From NCBI RefSeq assembly GCF_000429405.1, contig NZ_AUBU01000014.1, positions 56,001 through 120,000 on the forward strand: a stretch of DNA of 64,000 nt, written 5' to 3'. Below, piece by piece: positions 8,415 to 18,900 of this stretch; the stretch's first letter is position 1; every line of letters begins with the position of its first letter. The DNA comes from Algoriphagus marincola DSM 16067. GTDB lineage: Bacteria; Bacteroidota; Bacteroidia; Cytophagales; Cyclobacteriaceae. The notes beneath the pieces are model-generated. The model was not told the origin of the DNA, made no database searches, and saw only the letters and a list, made by a program, of their open reading frames with translations. A program made the translations under genes and the position numbers.

Positions 8415-10811
8415 TTAACTGCCGCACATTTCGCAGTCATCTGGATTGTCCAGAGAACAAGTGATTGCAGCTTGTTTGTCTTGCAAGTCTTGTGCAGTAG
8501 GAGTGGAAATTTCTTCCTGATCCACCAAGGCGCTCTTATCAAGTGTGAACTTGATCGCTGCAGCTGCAGCTTGAGATCTCAAGTAGTACATACCTGTCTT
8601 GAGGCCTTTCTTCCAGGCGTAGAAGTGCATTGAAGTAAGTTTTCCAAAGTTTGGATCCTGAAGGAAGACATTCATACTTTGAGACTGGCAGATATAAGCA
8701 CCTCTGTCAGCCGCCATATCGATGATGACTTTTTGTGAGATTTCCCAAACGGTCTTATACAGATCCTTGATGTTTTGAGGAATGTTTGGAATATCCTGTA
8801 CAGATCCATTGGTAGAAATCAATCTGTTACGCATTTTATCATCCCACAAGCCTAACTTGATTAGGTCATGCATCAAATGCTTATTCACGACAATGAATTC
8901 TCCAGATAGGGTTCTTCTTGTGTAGATATTGGAGGTGTAAGGCTCAAAGCACTCATTATTTCCCAAAATTTGTGAAGTAGAAGCCGTAGGCATAGGAGCT
9001 ACTAGAAGGGAGTTTCTAAGTCCAAATTTCTTCACTTTATCTTTCAACTCATTCCAATTCCATCTGCCTGACTTTGGATTTACACCCCACATATCAAACT
9101 GAAGGATTCCTTGAGAGGCTGGAGATCCTTCATAAGTTTCATAAGTACCTTCCACCTTCGCTAGTTCCATGGAAGTTTCCACAGCAGCATAGTAGATGGT
9201 TTCAAATATGTCTTCATTTAGCCCTTTAGCTTCCTCTGAGTCGAAAGGCATTCTGAGCATGATGAAAGCATCAGCCAAGCCTTGAACTCCCAAGCCGATT
9301 GGTCGGTGGCGGAAGTTAGATCGTCTAGCTTCTTCTACAGGGTAGTAGTTGACATCGATTACTTTGTTGAGGTTTCGGGTGGCTACTTTGGTGATTTCAT
9401 AGAGTTTTTGATGATCGAAATATCGCTTTCCGTCAGGACCCGTAGCCACATATTTTGGAAGTGCAATAGAAGCTAGATTACAAACAGCTACCTCATCAGG
9501 TGAAGTGTACTCGATGATTTCAGTACACAGGTTGGAAGACTTGATAGTTCCAAGGTTTTTCTGATTGGACTTTCCATTCGCAGCGTCTTTATATAGCATG
9601 TACGGAGTTCCTGTCTCGATTTGAGATTCAAGAACTTCAAACCATAGCTCTTGGGCTTTGATCGTCTCTCTAGCTCTTCCTTCCCGCTCGTACTTTTCAT
9701 AGAGTCTTTCAAACTCCTCTCCATGACAATCTGAAAGTCCAGGGGCCTCGTTAGGACAGAATAGTGACCAGCTTTCGTTGGCTTCTACTCGCTTCATGAA
9801 TAAGTCTGGAATCCAAAGTGCGTAGAATAGATCCCTTGCACGCATCTCTTCTTTTCCGTGGTTTCGCTTTAGCTCCAGGAAGTCTTTGATATCTGCATGC
9901 CATGGCTCTAGATAGATGGCAAATGATCCTTTACGCTTTCCTCCTCCTTGATCTACATATCGAGCGGTCATGTCGAAGTTACGGAGCATCGGAACGATAC
10001 CGTTTGATACGCCATTGGTTCCTTTGATATAGGATCCCTTTGCCCGCACATGGTGTACAGATAGTCCGATCCCACCAGCTGACTGCGATATTTTAGCACA
10101 TTGCTTTAGTGTATCATAGATACCGTCAATACTATCTTCCTTCATTGTCAAAAGGAAGCAAGAAGATAGTTGTGGTTTTGGAGTACCAGCATTGAATAGG
10201 GTAGGAGTGGCATGTGTAAACCACTTCTCAGAAAGGAGATTATAAGTCTCTATTACTGAATCAATGTCATTCTTATGAATTCCCACAGAAACCCGCATCA
10301 GCATGTGCTGAGGACGCTCCACTACTTTCCCATCCAGTTTGATCAGATAACTTCTCTCTAGTGTTTTGAATCCAAAGAAATCATAACCAAAGTCACGCTT
10401 ATAATCGATTGCCTCATCTAAGCGAGCAGCATTTTTCTTGATAATTCCATACACTTCAGTATCCAAAAGCTGAGCGTTCTCTCCAGTCTTTGGATTCACA
10501 TAAGTGTATAGTCTTTTCATCGTATTAGAAAAAGACTGGCTAGTCGTCTTATGGAGATTGGAGATTGCAATACGGGCTGCAAGGATGGCATAATCCGGAT
10601 GTTTGACCGTCAAGGATGCACAGACTTCCGCGGCAAGATTGTCTAGCTCGGAAGTACTCACTCCGTCGTAAAGACCATCGATGACCTTTTTGGCTACTTC
10701 GATGGGCTGAATATATTTTGGATCCAATCCATCGCATAGGTTTTCTATCCGGGCAGTGATTTTGTCAAACCGGACCGATTCGCGTCTTCCGTCTCTTTTG
10801 ATTACTAGCAT
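8415..10811 (-). CDS. nrdA: Ribonucleoside-diphosphate reductase, alpha subunit (class Ia)
   Basis: A 798-aa catalytic subunit that reduces ribonucleoside diphosphates to deoxyribonucleotides. The N-terminal ATP-cone (residues about 1-90, starting [17 protein letters not shown]) indicates dATP allosteric control. Active-site features seen are the substrate cysteine in LSSCFLL, the NLCTEI triad that holds the thiyl radical cysteine, the radical-transfer tyrosine pair in TGMYYLRSQ, and the C-terminal redox pair CEMCGS that accepts electrons from thioredoxin or glutaredoxin. It follows nrdB after 42 bp and is closed by the terminator at 8361-8391. Length is normal and no inserted intein is present. 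Confidence 0.97.
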   Translation of the reverse strand: MLVIKRDGRRESVRFDKITARIENLCDGLDPKYIQPIEVAKKVIDGLYDGVSTSELDNLAAEVCASLTVKHPDYAILAARIAISNLHKTTSQSFSNTMKRLYTYVNPKTGENAQLLDTEVYGIIKKNAARLDEAIDYKRDFGYDFFGFKTLERSYLIKLDGKVVERPQHMLMRVSVGIHKNDIDSVIETYNLLSEKWFTHATPTLFNAGTPKPQLSSCFLLTMKEDSIDGIYDTLKQCAKISQSAGGIGLSVHHVRAKGSYIKGTNGVSNGIVPMLRNFDMTARYVDQGGGKRKGSFAIYLEPWHADIKDFLELKRNHGKEEMRARDLFYALWIPDLFMKRVEANESWSLFCPNEAPGLSDCHGEEFERLYEKYEREGRARETIKAQELWFEVLESQIETGTPYMLYKDAANGKSNQKNLGTIKSSNLCTEIIEYTSPDEVAVCNLASIALPKYVATGPDGKRYFDHQKLYEITKVATRNLNKVIDVNYYPVEEARRSNFRHRPIGLGVQGLADAFIMLRMPFDSEEAKGLNEDIFETIYYAAVETSMELAKVEGTYETYEGSPASQGILQFDMWGVNPKSGRWNWNELKDKVKKFGLRNSLLVAPMPTASTSQILGNNECFEPYTSNIYTRRTLSGEFIVVNKHLMHDLIKLGLWDDKMRNRLISTNGSVQDIPNIPQNIKDLYKTVWEISQKVIIDMAADRGAYICQSQSMNVFLQDPNFGKLTSMHFYAWKKGLKTGMYYLRSQAAAAAIKFTLDKSALVDQEEISTPTAQDLQDKQAAITCSLDNPDDCEMCGS

Positions 10812-10853
10812 TTCGATTTGGGTTAAGGTGGTGGGATAGGTTATGGGTATTGT

Positions 10854-11831
10854 TTAAAAATCTTCTTCGATAGAAAAACGAGAAGCACTGGATGTTTCTT
10901 GGGATTTCATTACTCCTGCCTTTTGATAATCTCCAACTCTCTTTTCGAAGAAATTTGTCTTTCCTTGAAGGGAAATCATGTCCATAAAGTCGAATGGATT
11001 GGTGCTGTTCCAGACTTTATCACATCCAAGCTCCATCAACAATCGGTCAGCTACAAACTCGATGTATTGACACATCAAATCTGCATTCATTCCGATCAAT
11101 CTTACTGGGAGTGCGTCAGTCACGAATTCTTTCTCGATTGCTACCGCATCCATAATGATTTCACGGACGGTGTCTTTTGGAAGTGGGTTGACCACATGCT
11201 TGGTGTATAGATGACAAGCAAAATCGCAGTGCAATCCTTCATCACGGGAAATCAATTCATTGGAGAAAGTCAGTCCTGGCATCAAGCCTCGCTTTTTCAT
11301 CCAGAAAATAGAACAGAAAGAGCCGGAGAAGAAAATACCTTCAACTGCTGCGAAAGCAATCAGTCGCTCCTGGAAATTTCCGTTGTCAATCCATCGTAGT
11401 GCCCAGTCTGCTTTTTTCTTTACACAGTCAATATGCTCGATGGCATTGAGTAGTCTGTCTCGCTCAACAGCATCCTTAATATAAGTGTCGATGAGAAGGC
11501 TGTATGTTTCAGAGTGGATGTTTTCCATGGCAATCTGAAAACCATAGAAAAATTTAGCCTCTGTATATTGAACTTCTGCCACGAAGTGCTCAGCCAAATT
11601 TTCATTTACAATCCCATCGCTGGCCGCAAAGAAGGCCAATACGTGTGAGATAAAGTGGCGTTCGCCGTCATTCAGGTTTTTCCAATCAGTTAAATCCTGA
11701 CTTAGGTCAATCTCTTCGGCTGTCCAGAAACTTGCCTCCGCCTTTTTATAGTATTGCCAAATATCAGGGTGCTGAATGGGGAATAAAACAAATCGATTCT
11801 TGTTGTCTACTAAAATGGGTTCCTCTTGCAT
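10854..11831 (-). CDS. nrdB: Ribonucleoside-diphosphate reductase, beta subunit (class Ia)
   Basis: A 325-aa radical-generating subunit with the di-iron ligands and radical tyrosine in expected order: Asp in [13 protein letters not shown], Glu/His/Tyr in the ENIHSETY block, Glu in [10 protein letters not shown], and Glu plus His in [11 protein letters not shown]. The presence of the Tyr of ENIHSETY indicates a tyrosyl-radical class I enzyme rather than a Tyr-less variant. It is first in the nrdB-nrdA unit. The 597-bp upstream region has two nearly identical 15-bp palindromes (12006-12020 and 12162-12176) that could regulate it. I could not find a classic NrdR-box pair there. Confidence 0.97.
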   Translation of the reverse strand: MQEEPILVDNKNRFVLFPIQHPDIWQYYKKAEASFWTAEEIDLSQDLTDWKNLNDGERHFISHVLAFFAASDGIVNENLAEHFVAEVQYTEAKFFYGFQIAMENIHSETYSLLIDTYIKDAVERDRLLNAIEHIDCVKKKADWALRWIDNGNFQERLIAFAAVEGIFFSGSFCSIFWMKKRGLMPGLTFSNELISRDEGLHCDFACHLYTKHVVNPLPKDTVREIIMDAVAIEKEFVTDALPVRLIGMNADLMCQYIEFVADRLLMELGCDKVWNSTNPFDFMDMISLQGKTNFFEKRVGDYQKAGVMKSQETSSASRFSIEEDF

Positions 11832-12005
11832 CGTTCTCTCTGTTTATTTATTCAATGGAAAATTTATCTCCTGATTCAAAATTGGCTGGGCGAAGGATCT
11901 GGCCTTCTGGGATAGAAAAGGCTGCCTTTTCAGAACAGCCTCTGAACAAATATGTGAACCAAATCGGATAAATAAAACCCCTGAATAGGAACTTGAATTG
12001 AGTAG

Positions 12006-12020
12006 TTGACCAAAGGTCAA
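12006..12020. promoter_or_regulatory. 15-bp palindrome, candidate operator copy 1
   Basis: TTGACCAAAGGTCAA is a perfect inverted repeat (TTGACC/GGTCAA with a 3-nt centre) 175 bp upstream of nrdB. It differs at one position from the copy at 12162-12176. Its shape is reminiscent of Crp/Fnr-family sites, but the regulator is unknown. Confidence 0.5.
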
Positions 12021-12161
12021 AAACAACATAATAGATTGTAAATCAATATTTAAATATGCTATAAATCAAGTTAAGGTTTAAAAAATTATCAATTTACAGG
12101 GGGTGAAAAGTTTTTTCAATTATTTCAAAAAAAAATTTTTTAATTCTGTTCAATCAAAAAT

Positions 12162-12176
12162 TTGAACAAAGGTCAA
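12162..12176. promoter_or_regulatory. 15-bp near-palindrome, candidate operator copy 2
   Basis: TTGAACAAAGGTCAA differs by one base from the palindrome at 12006-12020, 156 bp away. An inverted repeat GTTCAA/TTGAAC (12148-12167) overlaps its left half. Confidence 0.45.
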
Positions 12177-12386
12177 TTTTTTGGCTTGTATTAAATCATT
12201 GAAAATCAACAGAATATGGAAATGTCTTTGAGTAAAAAATATTATTTTGTAAGGTCTAGATTTTCTTGATGATTATTTTCGAGTCCTAAAGGTACCGATT
12301 TATCGAATTGGATGGTCTCAAATAGAAATCATAGTAATTCCAAAATCGAATTTTTAAGTAAGCTTTTTTCTTATCAGATAGTTATC

Positions 12387-12394
12387 TATATTTG
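12387..12394 (+). promoter_or_regulatory. Promoter -7 element of rplU-rpmA
   Basis: TATATTTG matches the Bacteroidota TAnnTTTG element. The expected -33 position holds TTTT rather than TTTG. The rplU ATG follows 34 nt downstream, which supports the shorter rplU start at 12429. Confidence 0.6.
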
Positions 12395-12428
12395 CACTCC
12401 GATTTTCATAAAGAATCAAAATCACAAT

Positions 12429-12740
12429 ATGTACGCAATCGTAAACATCGCTGGTAAGCAGTTCAAAGTAACTAAAGATCAGTCCATCTACGCTCCTAAA
12501 TTGGACGCAGAGGCTGGCGCTTCCGTGGAATTTGACCAAGTACTGTTGGCTGAAGCTGACGGAAATGTGTCAATAGGCGCACCACTTCTAGAAGGTGCAA
12601 AGGTATCTGGCAAGGTGCTGGATCATGTTAAAGGTGATAAAGTGATCGTCTTCAAAAAGAAGCGTAGAAAAGGCTACAAAAAGAAGAATGGTCACAGACA
12701 AGATTTCACTAAGTTATTGATCGAAAATATTTCACTCTAA
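12429..12740 (+). CDS. rplU: 50S ribosomal protein L21
   Basis: A 103-aa ribosomal protein of the large subunit, binding 23S rRNA near L20. It begins MYAIVNIAGKQFKV, the usual L21 N-terminus. The longer in-frame reading from 12312 is rejected because it would start upstream of the promoter element at 12387-12394 and add 39 residues with no family counterpart. The basic tail KKKRRKGYKKKNGHRQDFT contains the L21 signature. It is followed by rpmA after 35 bp, the near-universal L21-L27 pair. Confidence 0.97.
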   Translation: MYAIVNIAGKQFKVTKDQSIYAPKLDAEAGASVEFDQVLLAEADGNVSIGAPLLEGAKVSGKVLDHVKGDKVIVFKKKRRKGYKKKNGHRQDFTKLLIENISL

Positions 12741-12775
12741 GTTTTCATTTTAGAAAACATTAAACGTATTAAACC

Positions 12776-13036
12776 ATGGCACACAAAAAAGGTGTAGGTA
12801 GTTCCAAAAACGGTAGAGAGTCCCACTCCAAGAGATTGGGCGTGAAAAAGTTTGGTGGTGAGGCTGTAATCGCCGGAAACATCATCGTAAGACAAAGAGG
12901 TACTAAGCATCATCCTGGCGAAAACGTAGGATTGGGTAAAGATCACACGTTGTTTGCATTGACGGACGGTAAAGTTGCTTTCGTAAAGAAAGCTGACGGT
13001 AAGTCAATTGTAAACGTGCTTCCTGCTGAAGCTTAA
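12776..13036 (+). CDS. rpmA: 50S ribosomal protein L27
   Basis: An 86-aa large-subunit protein whose N-terminus reaches the peptidyl transferase centre. The mature-type start [16 protein letters not shown] is direct, without the cleavable extension seen in Firmicutes. The signature [19 protein letters not shown] is present. It is cotranscribed with rplU and closed by the terminator at 13055-13084. Confidence 0.97.
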   Translation: MAHKKGVGSSKNGRESHSKRLGVKKFGGEAVIAGNIIVRQRGTKHHPGENVGLGKDHTLFALTDGKVAFVKKADGKSIVNVLPAEA

Positions 13037-13054
13037 GTTTTATAAATTCAAATG

Positions 13055-13084
13055 AAAGGGCGGTCGAGAGATCGCCCTTTTTTT
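13055..13084 (+). terminator. Terminator of rplU-rpmA
   Basis: Stem GGGCG(G)TC / GA(T)CGCCC with a GAGA loop and seven T residues follows the rpmA stop by 18 nt. Confidence 0.8.
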
Positions 13085-13137
13085 GTGCCCGATGATTTTA
13101 TTTTTACCTCAGATGTAATTTGTGTTTGTTTTTTAAC

Positions 13138-13186
13138 TGCAGTGGTCAATCTTGTCTATTGTCTATAAATAGCTTAATCCACTGCA
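13138..13186 (+). promoter_or_regulatory. Leader inverted repeat ending at the start codon
   Basis: TGCAGTGG (13138-13145) and CCACTGCA (13179-13186) form a perfect 8-bp inverted repeat separated by 33 nt. The right arm occupies the ribosome-binding zone, ending one base before the ATG at 13188. Whether both arms are in the transcript is unknown because no clear promoter was found. Confidence 0.35.
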
Positions 13187-13187
13187 T

Positions 13188-15896
13188 ATGAGAATATTTA
13201 CATTAATCTGTCTATTTGTTTTCTCCTATCTGAACCTTCAGGCTCAGCAGAAGACACTCCAATTAGAAGACTATCCCAAGTGGTCTAGGATTATTTCGCC
13301 GGAAGTATCTCCGACGGGAGACTGGTTTGCCTATTCCCTTAGACCAAATGGATCTGATGATACGCTTCATATTATGTCAGTAGCGGATCGATCCATTATC
13401 CGTGTTCCAAACGGTTCGAGGCCTGCATTTTCCAAAAAAGGGAACTATGTGGCCTATTTTACCCAACCTCTGGAAGAAGAAGCTGAAAAGCTCAAAAAGG
13501 CCAAAAAACCGATCGAGCAAAAAGCCCATGTGCGTAAGCTTTCCGGAGACACAGAGTACTCAATTGCCAATGCAGCTTCAATGGCATTTTCAAATGATGG
13601 CAAGTTTTGGGCAGTTTTGAAGAAAAAGCCTGAGGGTGCCAAAGGCGCAGACCTGATTCTCTATGATCTCCAAAAGGAGCAGGCCATGTCAATAGGAAAC
13701 GTAAGTGAATTCGCTTTTAATCAGAAGAGTTCGCATTTGGCTTACCTTGTCGATGCGGAAGACCAAATTGGCAACGGTGTTTACCTGTTGTCATTGAGCT
13801 CAAAGTCCACTGATCTGTTGGATGCTTCCAAGGCCAGCTATCAAAGCCTTATTTGGGATGACCAAAATGCCAAAAAGGAAGAGTATGAAGAGAAAGGAAA
13901 CCAGCTTGCGGTTTTAAGAGGTAATAAAGTGGATACTCTTTGGCAGCAGCCCAATGATTTGTTGGTTTTTTATAATCTGGATGTGGAAACGAAGATGGCT
14001 ACGCTGAGCTCCAAATCATCTGGCTTTCCAACAGACTTTGTCATCAGTGATAAAGAAACTCTTTCCTTTTCCGAAGATGGTAAGTCTATCTTTTTTGGAA
14101 TTAAGGAGCAGAAGGAGAAAATCAAAATGAGTAAGGATACAATTGCTAATGTGGACGTATGGCATTGGAAAGATCCCTACATTCAGTCAGTACAGATTGT
14201 AAGAGCCAATAGGAATAAAAACTTTACCTATCAATCCGTTTATCATTTCCAAAATAACGATTTCAAGCAATTGGCTGATGAGGAAATGAGGACGGTTTTG
14301 GATTCTAAGCATCCAAAATACCGATTGGGAAGAGATGAAACCCCGTACATCAGTGATGTGAATTGGGGAGTTTCTCCGGCTGATTTTTATCGAGTCGATA
14401 TTACTTCCGGTGATAAAAAGCTTATTGAGAAAGAGGTCAAACGACCTCTAGGCTTCTCGCCTGACGGTCGATATTATTTGTATCAGAAAGATACAGCCTT
14501 GATGGTTTATGATTTTGATACTGAGGAGATCACAGATGTTTCTTCGAAAGCTCCCCTAGTATTTATGGATTTGGAGCATCCTTATCCGCATGAAAAGCCT
14601 CCCTATGGAGTGGCTGGCTGGACTAAGGATGGTAAGTATGTAATTGTCAATCACAAATATGACCTTTGGCAGCTTGCCTTGGATGGATCCTTGGTGGAAA
14701 ATATCACCAAAATTGGAGATGCTGAGGAAATAAGATTCCGCTTGGTACAGCTTGATCCAAACCAAGAATGGGTGGATAATGATCAAGCTCTACTTTTATC
14801 AGCCTATGGAGAGTGGACTAAAAAGGAAGGATTTTATGAATTAGAGGTGGGTAAATCTCCAAAACCATTGGTTTATGAAGATTGGAGCTATGGAAACCCT
14901 ATGAAGGCCGAGGAATCTGATCGGGTTTTCTTTACCAAACAGACCTTTGAGAATTTTCCTGATTATTACGTCGCCAATACTGTTTTCAAAAGTCAGCAAA
15001 GGATTACCGATGCCAATCCTCAACAGGCAGAATATGCTTGGGGTACAAGAAAACTTATTGATTTTACCGATAGCAGAGGTAATAAATTACAAGGGACATT
15101 GACGCTTCCTGCAGGGTATGAGGAGGGCAAAGCCTATCCAACTATTATGTACTTCTATGAAAAAATGTCCAATCGCCATCACCAGTATTCCATGCCTGTT
15201 TACGATGACCGCCCTCATTTTTCTACTTACGCGAGTAATGGCTATTTGATATTCATGCCGGATATCGTTTTTGATGAGGGTCGTCCGGGAACCAGTTCGT
15301 TGGATGTCATTACTTCAGCAGCCAAGGAATTAATCAAGCTAGGATATGCCGATGCAGATCGAATTGGGCTTCAAGGTCACAGTTGGGGTGGATATCAGAC
15401 CTCTTTTATACTTACTCAGACGGATATGTTTAGATGTATTGTCACAGGAGCTCCGCCAACAAACCTGGAGAGTTTCTACAATAATATTTATGGAAGCTCC
15501 GGGACAGTCCACCATGGCATCATGGAAATTGGTCAGGTGAGAATGGGTAGAGATGTGACCCCTTGGACACATCGAGAGGATTATCAGCGAGAGAACCCCA
15601 TGCACCATGTGCCCAATATTAAGACACCTTTCATGATACTTCACGGAACGGATGATGGTGCTGTAGACTGGTCTCAGGGCTTGGAGTTGTTCAATGCGGC
15701 TCGAAGAAATGGTAAAGAGGTGATTTTCCTTTCCTACCCCAAGGAAGGGCATCACTTGGCCAACGAAGCGAATCAAAAGGATTTTCAAAGAAGAATGAAG
15801 GCTTATTTTGATCATTACCTCATGGACAAGCCTGCTCCTAAATGGATGATAGATGGTGTTCCTCATCTCGAAAAGCAGTATGAAAGAGCCGATTGA
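13188..15896 (+). CDS. Exported S9-family (prolyl oligopeptidase) peptidase
   Basis: A 902-aa exported serine peptidase. The signal peptide is MRIFTLICLFVFSYLNLQAQ. Residues about 25-600 form a beta-propeller with TolB/DPP-like strands. The alpha/beta-hydrolase domain is C-terminal: nucleophile Ser732 in GHSWGGYQ, Asp at 822 or 823 in HGTDDGAVDW, and His at 855 or 856 in KEGHHLA. The family cleaves short peptides, often after proline, or acylaminoacyl groups. The 5' leader can fold so that CCACTGCA (13179-13186) pairs with TGCAGTGG (13138-13145), next to the start codon. The downstream gene is another large exported protein. Exact substrate unknown. Confidence 0.92.
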   Translation: MRIFTLICLFVFSYLNLQAQQKTLQLEDYPKWSRIISPEVSPTGDWFAYSLRPNGSDDTLHIMSVADRSIIRVPNGSRPAFSKKGNYVAYFTQPLEEEAEKLKKAKKPIEQKAHVRKLSGDTEYSIANAASMAFSNDGKFWAVLKKKPEGAKGADLILYDLQKEQAMSIGNVSEFAFNQKSSHLAYLVDAEDQIGNGVYLLSLSSKSTDLLDASKASYQSLIWDDQNAKKEEYEEKGNQLAVLRGNKVDTLWQQPNDLLVFYNLDVETKMATLSSKSSGFPTDFVISDKETLSFSEDGKSIFFGIKEQKEKIKMSKDTIANVDVWHWKDPYIQSVQIVRANRNKNFTYQSVYHFQNNDFKQLADEEMRTVLDSKHPKYRLGRDETPYISDVNWGVSPADFYRVDITSGDKKLIEKEVKRPLGFSPDGRYYLYQKDTALMVYDFDTEEITDVSSKAPLVFMDLEHPYPHEKPPYGVAGWTKDGKYVIVNHKYDLWQLALDGSLVENITKIGDAEEIRFRLVQLDPNQEWVDNDQALLLSAYGEWTKKEGFYELEVGKSPKPLVYEDWSYGNPMKAEESDRVFFTKQTFENFPDYYVANTVFKSQQRITDANPQQAEYAWGTRKLIDFTDSRGNKLQGTLTLPAGYEEGKAYPTIMYFYEKMSNRHHQYSMPVYDDRPHFSTYASNGYLIFMPDIVFDEGRPGTSSLDVITSAAKELIKLGYADADRIGLQGHSWGGYQTSFILTQTDMFRCIVTGAPPTNLESFYNNIYGSSGTVHHGIMEIGQVRMGRDVTPWTHREDYQRENPMHHVPNIKTPFMILHGTDDGAVDWSQGLELFNAARRNGKEVIFLSYPKEGHHLANEANQKDFQRRMKAYFDHYLMDKPAPKWMIDGVPHLEKQYERAD

Positions 15897-15988
15897 TCGA
15901 TTTTGATAATAAATCTCCCACTAGATTCTGACCTAATAGAAAAAATTAAGTAAGTTTTAACCATAACAAATTGCCAACCTTAATATCT

Positions 15989-18900
15989 ATGAACAAAACA
16001 AAGCAATTGGGATTAGTGATGCTCTTCATAGCATCATTATTTCTCTTTGAAGCAAAAGCTCAAAATGTCCCTGATCCTCAGGTGTATAAAGCGCTGGAGT
16101 GGCGCTTAGTCGGCCCATTTAGGGGTGGGCGATCCGATGCCGTTACAGGGGTAAGTGGATCAGACCACACTTATTATTTCGGAAGTACAGGTGGAGGAGT
16201 TTGGAAAACAGTAGACTCCGGTAAAACCTGGAAATCCGTTTCTGATGGCTACTTCGGTGGATCCATTGGAGCAGTAGCCGTTGCAGAAAGTGATACTAGT
16301 GTCGTCTATGCAGGAGGCGGTGAAAAAACCGTAAGAGGAAATGTCTCTTTTGGATATGGTATTTGGAAAAGTACCGATGCCGGAAAAAGCTGGGATAGAG
16401 CCGGACTTGATAAGTCACGATTTGTGGCAAGACTGCGAATCCATCCTGAAAACCCTGATGTAGTTTATGCTGCTGTGATGGGAGATATCTTTAAGCCTGA
16501 TGAAACCAGAGGGGTCTATAAATCGACCGATGGCGGTGCCAATTGGGAAAAAGTCCTTTATGTCAGTGATGTAGCTGGAGCAGTGGATCTGGTTTTGGAT
16601 CCAAATGATCCTGAAACCATCTATGCCACTACTTGGGAAATCAAGCGCACACCCTATTCACTTGAGAGTGGAGGACCAGGCAGTAAAATGTTCAAGTCCA
16701 CAGACGGAGGTAAAAATTGGGAAGACCTAACCCAAAAAGAAGGCTTTCCAGAAGGCACTCTAGGTATCATGGGTATTGCAGTTTCTCCTCTGAATTCAGA
16801 TCGCTTGTATACTATCATCGAAAATGAAAACGGTGGCGTATATGTATCCATGGATGCAGGTGAGTCTTGGACTCGCACCAATGAAGACCGAAGTCTACGT
16901 CAGCGTGCATGGTACTATTCAAGAATTTATGCGGACCCTCAGGATGAGGAAACGGTCTATGTATTGAATGTAAGCTATCACAAATCCACCGATGGTGGTA
17001 AAACCTTCAAAGGAGCCAATGCTCCTCACGGAGATCATCATGACCTTTGGATCGATCCAAACAACAATCAGCGAATGGCTATCGCAGATGATGGTGGTGC
17101 CCAAATCTCTGAAGATGGTGGTGCAAGCTGGTCAACTTACATGAATCAGCCAACTTCTCAGTTTTACCGCGTCACGACTGATAACTCTTTCCCATATAGA
17201 ATCTATGGAGCACAGCAAGATAATTCCACAGTGAGAATCAGACATAGAATTGATGGAAGAGGAGGGATCACTGAGGATGACTGGGAACCCACTGCCGGTG
17301 GTGAGTCTGGTTGGATTGCACCAGACCCTGATAATAATGACATCGTTTATGGAGGGTCTTATGGTGGATATTTGACTCGTGTAGATCATGACAAAGGAAT
17401 CACTCGCTCTGTAAATGTGTGGCCTGATAATCCTATGGGTCATGGAGCTGAGGACATGAAATACAGATTCCAGTGGAATTTCCCTATTTTCTTCTCTCCG
17501 CATGATTCAGACTTATTGTATACGACAAGTAATCAGTTTCACAGATCCACAGATGAGGGGCAAAGCTGGGAGGTGTTTTCCCCGGATCTAACGAGAAACG
17601 ATAAGAGCAAGCTAGGGCCTTCAGGAGGACCGATCACCAAGGATAATACCTCCGTGGAATACTATGCGACTATTTTCACTGCTGCTGAGTCTCCTTTAAA
17701 GCAAGGTGTGATTTGGGCTGGATCGGATGACGGTTTGGTGCATGTGACCACAGATAATGGAGCCACTTGGCAAAATGTAACTCCAAGTGATATGCCGGAA
17801 TGGCTACAGATCAATAGCATCGAAGCGAGCCCATTTGACCCAGCTGAGGCCTATTTTGCTGCTACAGGCTACAAAATGGGGAACTACGAGCCATATCTGT
17901 ACAAAACAAAGGATTATGGAAAAACCTGGACCAAAATCACATCCGGGATTGACCCGGAGCACTTTACCAGAGTGGTAAGAGCCGATCCAGTGAAGCGTGG
18001 AATGCTTTACGCAGGTACGGAGACTGGCATGTATTATTCCAAAGATGATGGAGCTTCTTGGCACTCTCTTCAGATGAATCTGCCGATCGTCCCAATAACA
18101 GACTTAGCCATTAAAGAGAATAACCTCATTGCAGCAACTCAGGGACGTTCCTTTTGGATCATTGACGATTTGACCGTGCTGCATCAGGCTGAACCGGGAA
18201 TTGAAAACAAGGCTTTACACCTTTTCAAACCACAGGATTCGTATCGAATTGATGGGTCAAGCAGAAGCTCAAATTACGCCGGAACAAATCGTGATGGTGG
18301 AGTTTTGGTTTATTATTTCATGAAAGAAGAACCAAAGGATGAGCTTCGAATCGAATTCATGGATAGCAAGGATAATGTTCTCAGGACATTCTCTACCAAA
18401 GGTTACAACGGAGATACGTTGAAAGTCAAAACGGGAAGTAATGAGTTCAACTGGAACCTTCGAGTAGAGGATGCAGAAGGTTTTGATGGTTTGATCATGT
18501 GGGCTGCTAATCTAAGAGGTCCAAAAGTGACTCCAGGGGATTATAAAGTGAAAATGACTTTAGATGGTCAATCTCAGGTTCAACCATTCAAGGTGTTAGC
18601 TGATCCGAGATATCCTTCTACCCAAGCCGATTTGGAGGAGCAGTTTGAGTTTCTGATGAATGTCAATAGAAAACTGACAGAAACTCATCAAACCATCAAG
18701 CTGATTCGTCAGTATCGGGCTGAGTTGGATAGTATGGAAACTAAGCCAGCCAATTTGGAGGCCATTCAAGCTGAGATGACTGAGATAGAGGAAACTTTAT
18801 ATCAGACCAAAAATCGAAGCGGTCAAGATCCACTGAATTTCCCGATTCGACTGAATAATAAATTGGCTCACTTGAACTCAATCGCAGGCAATGGAGATTA

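Larger units (their letters stand above)
11832..12428. other. AT-rich divergent intergenic region between nrdB and rplU
   Basis: About 600 bp with no credible coding sequence. It holds two 15-bp palindromes, an overlapping inverted repeat GTTCAA/TTGAAC at 12148-12167, and the rplU promoter near its right end. Stretches at 12100-12180 are very A/T-rich with long A and T runs, which may bend the DNA. I did not find a TAnnTTTG element pointing toward nrdB. Confidence 0.6.

Noticed and set aside
11832..12005. NrdR-box pair upstream of nrdB
   Set aside because: I found no two copies of the ACAC...GTGT-type box with the right phasing; only the unrelated 15-bp palindromes are clear.
12312..12428. 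N-terminal extension of L21
   Set aside because: The extension would start upstream of the promoter element at 12387-12394 and matches no L21 protein; the ATG at 12429 gives the standard N-terminus.
15339..15866. 175-codon minus-strand frame opposite the S9 peptidase
   Set aside because: It lies wholly opposite the catalytic domain of a well-supported gene and shows no domain or signal.
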